A stretch of 64,000 nucleotides of DNA from Corinectria fuckeliana (Eukaryota; Ascomycota; Sordariomycetes; Hypocreales; Nectriaceae): the NCBI GenBank assembly GCA_019137255.1, contig WPDH01000145.1, positions 38,301 through 102,300 on the forward strand. The letters run 5' to 3'. The notes under the pieces are model-generated. The model ran no database searches. It saw only the letters and a program-made list of their open reading frames with translations, and was not told where the DNA came from. The position numbers and the translations under genes were made by a program. This document shows positions 45,828 to 55,900 of this stretch, piece after piece (the first letter of the stretch is position 1; the number at the start of each line of letters is the position of its first letter).

Positions 45828-48800
45828 CTACCACCGCCGGCCATAAACTTCGCTCTCCTGCCTCCCCAGCCCAGGCTTCTCCTTCTTCCTCGTTGCAAAG
45901 GCAGCAGCTCTTACGCCCTTGTCCTCGAGGGTCTCCTCGCCATCGCTAGTCGAGCCCAGCAGGGCGTGGTTGTCGTAGCTGCCGGGCTTGAAGAGGTCGA
46001 TGAGCTCGTTGAGGCCGAGCTTGAAGGCGCCCTTCTTCATGCTGCCCTCGATGGCCTGCTCGGCGAGGAGGCGCTTCTTGTTCTGCAGGTCGAGGATGCG
46101 CTCCTCGACGGTTTTGGTGACGGTGAGCTTGTAGATTATGACGTCGACGGTCTGGGTGAGGCGGTGGACGCGGTCGATGGCCTGTTCTTCGACAAACTGT
46201 TGATCTGGGTTAGCGTGCTGAACCTGAGTATACAGCAAGGGGTTTCATCGTTTGAAGGAAGACATACAGGGTTCCAGAACGGCTCGAGGATGACGACTCT
46301 CGTCGCGGCCGTGAGGTTCAGTCCCAGACTGCCGCACTTGAGACTGCACAGGAGGATGCGCGTCTTCTTGTCCGAGCGGAGACTCCTCAGGCTCTCCTCG
46401 CGCTCGTCGTTCTTCATCGAGCCGTCGTAACGGACGAAGCGGAACCGTTCCTTGCGGAAGAAGGGCTCGATGAGGTCGAGCATGGAGGTGAACTGGGAGA
46501 AGACGATGAACTTGTGCTCGGCAACTTCGCCGTGCAGGATCTTGATGAGCTCGCGGATCTTGGCCGATGCGAGGATTTGACTCGGCTGGCTGCAGCCAGA
46601 GTTGCGGACGTCGTCGTCGTCGTCGGACGAGAGCACGGAGGAGGAGTCTTCCGAGTCATCCTCCGAGCTTGACGCCTCGGAATCAGGGGTATTCGTGGTA
46701 TCCGCCGTGGTCGTGTCGGCGGCAGACGTGTCGGCAACAGAAGAGTCCGCGACGGAGACACCAGCAGCAGAACTGTGCCCTTCGTCCAGCGTCTGGGATG
46801 CCATCTGCTTTGTGAGCGCCGACACCGACAGCAGCGAGTCATCGTCTGAGGCGTCATCGACAGATCGGTATCCCTTCTCCTTCTTAGCCACATCGTCGTC
46901 CACGACGAAACTGCCGAGGGTGCTCTGGTCCTGAGCCTTGCTATCGCCCTCGTCTGCTGAGTCCTCAGAGCCAAGCCAGTCACCGCCACCCTCGGCGTTC
47001 TCGTCCTCTTCGCCGCCAGCTTTTCCGAGTTTGATAGCGCCTTGTTGGTCTTCGGGGACGATCCAGCTGCCCTCGGCTTCCTCCTCGTCTTCGCTGTCAA
47101 TAATGGCGTTGCGGTTACGAGGGCGACGAGCGGTTTTTGCGGGTGACTCGGCCTCGTCCATCACCGGCTTAATTTCGACAGCCTTTTCTCCCTTCTTCTT
47201 CTTCTTCTTCTTCTTCTTAGATTTGTCTTTCTTGTCTGCCTTCTTCTTCTGTGGGGTTTCATGAGCGTTGAAGTATGCCAAGTCGTCGTGACACTCCAGG
47301 CAGATATCTCTGCCAAGCCCGGTATCCGATGTACTCAAATCACGTCCGCAAATGTTGCAAGCTTTGGTCACGATGCCCATGCCGGCGAACATGTCGGCCA
47401 TGGCGTCAACCTCGGCCTCCTGAGACTTTTGGCTCAAATCCGTAGTTAAAGCATCTTTGTCTAGCTTGCCCTCTACCAGCTTTGGGTGGTTGCATGCCTG
47501 CCGCAGCCGCAGCAGGAGAGTCAGAGCGTTGGCATAGTTCACCCGGCCCTTCATCATGTTTCCGATGCTTCGTTCGGTGCGAGCCTCCAATCGGCCATAG
47601 AACTTGCGTTCTGCGGGCGACAGGTTGGTTGCCACGGTAACTACCTTGCGCTCGGTAACCTTGAAGCCCGTAGTGGAAGCTTCACCCTCAGCTGAAGGCT
47701 TGCCGCCAGGGTTGAGCGCGCCAGCCTCCTTGAGGATCTCCTTGGTTCGTCGCTTCATGAAGCAGCGTAGCAGGCTGTGCAGTCTCTTGATGGCAATGTG
47801 GCCTTTGCCCTGCTTCATAGGTGCGTCAATGTGAGCTTTCCACTCCTTGAGATCGTCGTAGGGGCGAATACGGAGGAATTTGATGAGAGACTGGAGCTCA
47901 TCCAGGTTGTTCTGCATGGGCGTACCAGACAAGCACCATCGATACTCAGAACGCAGCGCATAGCAAGCTTTGGTGGCCTTTGCGTTGCGGTTCTTGATCG
48001 TGTGAGCCTCGTCCAGGACAACGCGCCACCAATGCGGTCCAAGGCAACCCGTCTTGGGGCCGCCCTCGGCCTCCGAAGAGTGGCCGTGCTCCGAGACGAG
48101 GATCTGGTACGTCGTGATGACCACGTCGTAGAGAGCTAGGTCTTGCCACCGCTTCGTCCGCTGCGGGCCGTGGTGCACGCAGACCTTGAGTCCTTGGGAC
48201 CGTTCGACTCTGTCCTTCAGCTCGTGTTCCCACTGGCGGATGAGCGCCAGGGGTGCTACGACGAGCGTCGTCTTCTCAATCTTCTCAAAGTGCTTCTTCC
48301 ACCCCGGAGAGTCCTTCTGGGGCTTCTGATTTGTGAGTATCAGGGAGATTGTCTGTAGTGTTTTGCCGAGACCCATATCGTCAGCGAGGATTCCACCCTT
48401 GGGCACCCTTCCTCGCTTGATGGGCCCGAGTTCTCGACCACGCATCCACTGCACGCCCTCTACTTGGTGAGGTAGCAGTTTCACCTTGAGGCCATCTATC
48501 GTCCCGTCCTTGCCACCCTTAGGTACGTCTATTTTCTTAGTCTCGACGATGGCCTCGCTGCTGGTTTCGCCTCCGCCTTCACTTGTCTGTGACTGCTGTG
48601 ACACCTGAGAATCCTGTGGCAGAGTTGCTTCCTCTTCCACGTCCTCCTCATCATCATCGTCCATTCCACCTTCCAAAAGGGCCTTGAGATCCGCGCTCGC
48701 CTTTGTTGGATCCGTGTAGAACACATCTTCGCTGTTGATCCTCTGCGAGGCAATCGGCGCGTTCGAGCTGAACATTTGCATCGGCGGGGGCTTCCTATCC

Positions 48801-49327
48801 TGATATGACGGAGCCTTCGGGCCTACGATTCTGGTCTGATCGATGTGGTGCTCCGGCCGTGTCTTCTGCCGTATGAAGGGGTCCGCTCTCTGCTTACGAG
48901 ACGACATCATCTTGGTAGGGTGGCCGAAGGTGGGGTGGCTGGTCGCGGAGCTTCCAGACGGGTTGTACGCTTCCCCGGCACCGGCTTGCACCTGGCCCTT
49001 GAGGGAGGTGAAGCCGCTCATCAAGGCCACGATGTCGTCCGGGGAGTCCTCGCGGGAGCCTGGGCCGCTGTTGGGCATGACAGACTGCAGGGGGGCCTTT
49101 GGAGGCGCGCGCTCGTTGACCATGGTGCCGAGGTCTATGAGAGCGGTTGTGTCGTCAATGCGAGACGTGCTTTTGTTGATGTTCTGGTTCGTGGCTGTCG
49201 TACGAGCCTTGGAGAAATCAGGCTCCTCGGGCGATGAGAGGGTAGTCCGCGGCTTAAATGCAAAAGAGGCGCCGGGCTTCGCAGACAACTTGGGCAACGG
49301 CTTCGGCCTTGTGTCGTTGCTGTTCAT
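45828..49327 (-). CDS. SNF2-family DNA-dependent ATPase (Rad5/Rad16/Uls1 subclass)
   Basis: Nuclear DNA translocase or chromatin remodeler. Exons are 46268-49327 and 45828-46196 (minus), split by a 71-base intron between FWNP and FVEEQAIDR in motif V/VI; product 1142 residues. The disordered N-terminus is followed by the SNF2 N domain: LLPHQVEGVQWM, Walker A DDMGLGKT near 316-323, DEAH at 439-442, SGTPMQNN. After the first lobe comes a small C-x2-C-x15-C-x2-C element (CNICGRDL to CLECHDDL, about 655-680), which is not a full RING. An acidic/lysine insert carries a run of nine or more lysines. The helicase C domain starts about 920 (FIVFSQFTSMLD, GSLGLNLTAATRVV) and ends in an acidic-basic tail. 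The long lobe insertion fits Rad5/16-type proteins. A possible upstream TTG extension is ignored because the first ATG (MNSND) opens the protein well. Exact ortholog not assigned. Confidence 0.93.
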
Positions 49328-49994
49328 GGGCCCACTGCGACGCGTGCGTGTGTTGTTGAGCGTGTGAAGGTGGTACAATAGCTATAGGTTTCGTGGCTGT
49401 TGGATGGTTCCACGCAGTTGTTTTCCCGCTGGCTGCGGCCAACCAGTGACATAATTGCCCCAGCAACTAGCCCCCAAAGAAAATAGCCCTAGCGCGCCGC
49501 CCCGCGTAAAGCACTGTGGAAGCGTGCACTGACCTACAACGATCCGCAGTAAGCCACAGTGAGCCACGGTGAACAAGTGCCCGTCGCCCACAGTGCTATC
49601 AACCACCGGGTACTTGCATACATCGGGAAACCTCCTTTTCTCCCAATCTACAAGGAAAGTTCTTACTTAATACGAATGTACTATGACTCAACGTTATGGC
49701 TGTTATACACATGCTTCAGCGTTCTTGCCCGTGGAGGCAATTGCCGTCACCATCGAAATTCAAGAAACCCCGTATCCAATAACTTGGATGTTATGTACTT
49801 TGTCTATTTCCTAGAAGATTTGTAAAGCTTTGTTCATGCCTACATTACACACAATCTCATCCGTGTCCCATCAATGAAAATCAGGGCAGCCTGGCTGCCA
49901 TGGAAGACGCCGACCCAAAAAACGAAATGCTGATTTAACCAACCAATCATTCTTCAACCACAAACGATCGAACCCGTAGCGATTTTCTCCCTTC
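49328..49994. other. Intergenic region between SNF2 gene promoter and PEPCK 3' end
   Basis: About 0.67 kb with the SNF2 gene's 5' leader on the left and the PEPCK 3' UTR on the right. It contains CAGTGAGCCACGGTGAACAAG-like short repeats around 49550-49575. No gene seen. Confidence 0.5.
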
Positions 49995-52924
49995 TTAAAC
50001 GGAGGGACCGGCCTTGACGACATCCTCGGTCGCTTCGTCCTCGTACTTGGTGAAGTTCTCGCGGAAGAGCTTGCCCAGCTTGACAACCTCCTTCTCGAAG
50101 GACTCCTCGCCAGCGGTCCAGGCGGTCTGGGGGTTGAGCAGATCCGCAGGGACGCTGGGGCAGGTCTTGGGGACTTGGAGGTTGAAGACGCCGTAGGTCT
50201 CGTACTCGACCTTGGCGAGCTCGCCGGAGTGGATAGCGTCGAGGATGGCGCGGGTGTACTTGAGGGGGCATCGCTTGCCGCCCTGGGCGAAACCGGCACC
50301 GACCCAGCCGGTGTTGAGGAGCCAGGCGTTGGCTCCGTGCTTCTCCATCTTGTCCGCGAGCATGCTGGCGTACTTCATGGGGTGCAGGGCGAGGAAGGGC
50401 TGGGCGAAGCAGGTGGAGAAGGTGGCCTGGGGCTCGTCGACACCGTCCTCGGTACCGGCCATCTTCGAGGTGTAGCCGGAGATGAAGTGGAACATGGTCT
50501 GCGAGCGGTCGAGCTTGGAAATGGGAGGGAGAACACCGCGGGCGTCGCAAGTGAGGAGAATGATGTTGGAGGGCGAGTTCTCGGACAGGCAAGGGATCTT
50601 GGCGTTGGCGATGTACTCGATGGGATAGGCGCAGCGGGTGTTTTCGGTGAGGGTGCAGTCATCGTAGTCGACTTCGCGGGTCTCGGGGTCGAAGACGACG
50701 TTCTCCAGGACGGATCCGTACTTGATGGCGCCGAAGATATCAGGCTCCTTCTCTGCGGAGAGGCCGATGGTCTTGGCGTAGCAGCCACCCTCGATGTTGA
50801 AGACACCGTTGTCGCTCCAGCAGTGCTCGTCGTCACCGATCAGGGCTCGGTTGGGGTCGGCGGAGAGGGTGGTCTTGCCGGTGCCGGACAGACCGAAGAA
50901 GAGGGTAACGTCGCCGTTCTTGCCCTCGTTGGCGGAGGAGTGCAGGGTCAGGACGTTGTGCTTAATGGGCATCTCGTAGAAGAGGACGGTGAAGACACCC
51001 TTCTTCATCTCGCCAGCGTACTCAGTACCGAGGATGACCATCTCCTTCTGATCGAAGTTGATGGCGACGGAGGTACCAGAGGTCATGCCCTCGGTGTATC
51101 GGTTGGCGGGGAAAGAGCCAGCATTGTAGATGGTGTAGTCGGGGTGGAAGTGCTCGAGCTCCTCACGCGAGGGGCGGATGAGCATGTTGCGCATGAAGAG
51201 AGCATGGTATGCGCGGGCACAGATGACACGGACGCGGATGCGATACCTCTCGTCCCAGCCGGCGAAGCCGTCGACGACGTAGATACGTTCTCGAGTGTTG
51301 AGGTAGTCAACAGCTCGCTCACGATTGATCTTCCAGACCTATTGGGATATTCTGTCAGTGGCTATAACCAAAACGTCATGTCACAAGCACCATAATTGGG
51401 CGCAATACGGCCGCCGGAATCGGGAAAAGTCGTGATCGGGGAAAAAGAGGGGCCGCCGGCCGCTCGGGCTCGGGTTTGGGCGGGGGCTCGGAAGTTGATC
51501 GAGACTTGACATGTGCACAGCAGATGAGGGGGAGTGGGAAGGTGGGGGGTGCGGGGAATGGGTGTAGTAGGGCGGCAGGGCAGGAGCAGAGGGGGCGACT
51601 CTACGCAGAGCTTTTCCGGCACAGAGCGCAAATGGAAACTCTGCGGGGTCGTGATTGGCATTGCCGGGACCCATGACGCCAGCCCCAGGGGAGAACCGGG
51701 GCCTGGCTCTGGGGCTGGAGCCGCTAGGGCCACTGGTGAAGTCTGGAAGGACCACTGAGCCCAAGCCCCTGCCAACCAGCGCCCGCGCAATTGGGTAAGA
51801 GAATAAGCACCACGGTGAAGCCATGACGCCGGCGCTGGCGTTCCGGGTATCCTCGGGGCAAAGGGGACATTGATTTCCGGAATGTGTGTGATTGTGATGG
51901 GGCTGTTGCTCATCGACTGGGCTGCACAAGTTTTGTGCTAAGTCGAATGACCGGTGTAAACTTGGAAGCGGGAAGCGGGAAGGGGAGAATGCGGAGAGCG
52001 AAACGAGGCGCGCAGAAGCAAGTTGGGAACACAAGCAGCAGCACTTACATCAGTGGTCATGGGCTTGTTGACGGGGCCCCACCTATAAACACCAGTGTTA
52101 GCCGCATGATCGCCACAGCTTTTGACTTTCATGCCGAGCAACCAGAACCAAGGCGCGAGCGTGCGCGACTCAGGCTAAGGAAAGCAAGGCAGCGCAGAAG
52201 AAACCTACCATATGTTCTCTTCCGACGAGGGCTCCTTGACAATTCGCTTGTCGAGGGGAGATCGGCCAGTCTTGGCTCCGGAGTATGCAGTCAGGGCACC
52301 GCTTGAGGTGATGGCGGTTCCCGTCTCGTAAACCAGCGCATCCTCGTAGAGAGCAGCAACTGAGGGGTTGGGGATCTATAATCGGTTTGGTCAGCGCCAT
52401 TGACTTTTTCGGGGCTTCCGGTGGATTGGTAGGAGGGGGGATCGTACAATTGCGACACGGTCGTAGTCGATGTGCGCCTTGTCGTGAAGCTCCTGCTCAA
52501 GCTCAGTGTGCTCCAGGTGAGGACTATGAAGAGGACGTGTCAGTTGAGCCGTTCAATGGCGTCACTTCTGGGGAGAAGGAGGAACTCACGTCACACCGGC
52601 GGGATGGAGAGCGGTCTTGTTAACGTTGGTGGGAATCACTAGGGGGACACAATATCAGTATTACATCTTTGAAATGAGCGATAATTATGAGGAAGAGGAG
52701 GGTAAGCCAGACATGGCTTTCCTCTTTGCAAGAGAGCCATAGGAGAAAGGGAAGGTAGGTGTTGAGGCATCACCATCAAAGCGACCTTGACAGAGGGCAG
52801 CAAAAGGGAACAAGACAAACTCACTCTTGTGCAAATCGGGACTTGTTGCCTGAATCTGGGACCTGTGACCTTTGAATTTGGGATCTTTGAATGGAGAGCA
52901 AGTTCTGAAGACGGGGTCCTTCAT
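49995..52924 (-). CDS. PCK1: Phosphoenolpyruvate carboxykinase (ATP), gluconeogenic
   Basis: Cytosolic enzyme converting oxaloacetate and ATP to phosphoenolpyruvate, the committed step of gluconeogenesis on acetate, ethanol or amino acids (acuF/acu-6 in moulds). Exons (minus): 52825-52924, 52590-52638, 52448-52523, 52209-52375, 52049-52082, 49995-51338. Family marks: NVNKTALHPAGV near the N-terminus, SGAKTGRSP (substrate loop), NIWWGPVNKPMT, the kinase P-loop GLSGTGKT at 258-265 (short-form numbering) and IGDDEHCWSDNGVFNIEGGCYAK. The protein is 589 residues from the ATG at 52924. It is 556 residues from a Met codon formed across intron 52639-52824 (A at 52825 joined to TG at 52637-52638), which matches where relatives begin. 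I favour the short form, with the first exon mainly leader. The intron 51339-52048 is 710 bases, unusually long. Transcription is likely glucose-repressed, by family knowledge only. Confidence 0.95.
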
Positions 52925-55900
52925 GGTTATTAAATGTTCACGAGCAGCTCAAAATTTGGAAGGCCACGCCCGGGGGGTGCAGTTGCCGCGGTGTGCTTCT
53001 CCACAGTGGGAACGCCAGATAGTGCCCGCCTAGTAGGAGGCTTGGGAAGCTGGGAGGGTTGAGACCGAGGATGGAGAAGGCAAGAGGCTCTGGGACGGCG
53101 GGGGACAAGCGCGAGGTGGAGTTGGCGAGGCGTCGCAGGTGACGGGCACGAAATCAAACCGGAAAGGATTTCTTGGGTGTATGTACCGGTGTCGTTGTTG
53201 CGGGAGCGAGGGCCAGGTGTGGGCGGGAACCCCGGTCAGAAGCCGTACGTAGGCAGAGTCCAGAAAAAGGTCGGGGCTCTTCCGAGATGACCATGTAGGC
53301 CTAGCTAAGTTACAGGTCCGGACGATGCAGGAGAGATGGGGGACAAGGGGGATGTGAGATTGTGGAGAGAGAGAGAGAGAGAGCGCGCCGAGGGGAATTG
53401 CTAGTACGTATGTAGATGCCAGATGCTGGGTGCTGATGGTGGATGATGCCGAGTGGATGGCGTCTTTTGCAGGTCGACGATGCTTGGCTGACGGTGTTGT
53501 TGGGTGAGAGGTAGACTGCGAGTTAAGGGTTTTTTTTTTTTTCCAGATGTGACGAGGACGGTGATGATGAGGAGGTTGGCAGGTTCTGGTCACCTCTATC
53601 GTTCACCCGTATCCTCCTTTTGAAGCCCTTCCTGCGCTGACCTTCCAGGTTCTGCATTTGGCTGGCTGGCCGCAATCTGCAATCTACCGTCCAAGTCATC
53701 AATGTCTGTCGTCATGATCGCCGGTCCAAGGCAAATGCCACTATGTACCTATCTACTCCCCCCCTCCTCTTCGCCTCAAAAAGCCCAAGGCAAGATGCCG
53801 CCGCCCCATTCCGTAAAAGTACCGACTCATTAGATAATAGCAGCAAACAAGCCTCGAGGTTCTCGACCAAGATGCCGCAGAGGCATGCATTTCGCACAGG
53901 TACTCCGTACTGTACCTGCTCCCCCCTCCCTCTCGGGCTACTACGCACTACAGGAGTACGTACCTACACCTTCAAGTCCCCGACTTGAAAGACGGAGGCC
54001 GTGGTGGCCTGGACCATTCCGAGTACATCCACGACACCTGTCAGGGAGGCGAGTTTCTAGCTTCGTACCATAGCCGCGGTCTTCCTTAGATTTCGGCTCC
54101 ACTACTTCGGCGGAGCACGGGCGGCCGGCAGAGAAAGAGGAGAGAGCTGGAGGGGCATGAGGAGGTACACAAGATACGCCCGGCAGAAGAAGAAGAAAAA
54201 TCGGGCTTCACGAAATATCCGGGGTGGCACGCACAGGGGGGGCTTTCTCGAGGCAGTCACGGCGTTTGTGGTCGATGATGATGATGCTGATAATGGAGAA
54301 TGGATAACTGAATGCATGCTGGCTGGCTGGTTGGCCAGAACTGGGCCCGATACAGCGCGACCTGCAACACAAAAAAAAAACACTGCAAAAACGATCCAGG
54401 CTAACGGAATGAATCCATTGGCTGGGACCGAGGTTCTGACGACCTAACGGGCAATCGAGGGACCGGGGTGGATGTCCCTTTTCACGACTACGACTGGAAT
54501 AACAAGACAGCCTGTTGACAGGCCGGTTGGAGGGATTGACGGAGTAGTACTTGGTACGTAAAACGACTAGGAATAAGGCACTTTGCATCGGTTCCTTGTC
54601 ACAACCTGCAAATTGAAAGAAAAAAAACCCGGCCTGCCAGTGCATTATTTGCAGAAAAAGAGTAGCCATGTAACTAACTACATGGACAGTCCCGTCGAGG
54701 TCAGCGAAACGGAAAGTCTCCGGATTCGCATGAGAAGGCGCGGTTCCGCGTCCCCCGTCGTGAAGGAAAAGAGCACCAACAAGGAGTCAGTTACTTTGAC
54801 CCCAAGAAAGGGAAGAGGGCTGAGATTGCGGAGGACGGGGGGGAGCAAAAGCAAAGGTCAGCCGTCCGTCAGTGCTAATGCCGATGCCATGGGGAAAAGA
54901 AACCCGTTTCCCCGGTCAGGCTCGTAGGCGGAGTTGATTGGAATGAACGGCCATGGGCCAGGTCACCCGGTGGTCGCCAACAGGTCACCGGACGTGACAA
55001 AAAAAGGAACCCACCGCCCTGACACGGGTCTGTGATGCTGTCGTGGCGATACGAATGGGACTTATTCGTCCTGTACGTGCAGCAGCAGCAGCGCCATCCA
55101 GTTGTACATGCTCAGCTGTAGTTGGAGTTGCAGTCGCAGTTGCACCGCCCAATCCCTCCCTACGTCCCAATGCATCTATCTTCCTCATGATGATACATCG
55201 ACCTCCATGCAACGCAGGCTAGGCGGTAAAATAAAAATAAAACCCAGGGGAGAGCCTCACCTCCTCACCTCGGACGCCGCCATTGTCTGCAGGCGACAGG
55301 GCGATTTCCCTCGTGGCCGTGCTCGAATTCGAGGTACCGTAGAGAGTACGAAGCACACCACCCACCCCGGCCGCCCTCCCACCCTCCTCTACCCCGCGAT
55401 TTCCCATCGCCAATCCTAATCGCCCACCAACCACCGAAGCCGCCACCATCTTGTAAGTCAACGTCTGGGAGCGAATTGAACCACACACACTCTCTCTGTC
55501 CTTTGTGGCTTTATTTTGTTTTTTGCCTCTGTCAGTTCATCCAGCCACTTCCCGTATCCGGTAGGTGTACGTACTGTAAAGAGCAAGGGATGGGGAAAAT
55601 GGTAGATGAACTACCAAGTATGGCCCCACGGGATACTTCGCACCGCAAGAGACATGCCCTACTGTTTCCGTCCACTACATGGCTCGCACCTCACGAGACC
55701 ACATCTCGGTAATGGAAATCCTCCTCCCCGGAAGATGCCCCCCTTGGAAGGGGAACAGGCACGAAAATCTGGGAAATTCTAGACTCTACCCTCTCCCTGC
55801 CCCGGGCAATTCGGTAAGCCATGCCCACGCCCCTCCCAAAGGGTTTCCCTTCTCAGAGGTCTTCTCTTCGAGGCTCGGCCCCTGTCCCGTTCCCCATTCC

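Noticed and set aside
50175..51395. 406-codon plus-strand frame antisense to PEPCK
   Set aside because: It is a by-product of strong third-position GC bias in the real gene; the minus strand encodes clear PEPCK motifs.
52925..53700. CCGN7CCG-type gluconeogenic regulator sites upstream of PEPCK
   Set aside because: Candidate CGG pairs have the wrong spacing (6 or 11) by eye; not supportable without a motif scan.
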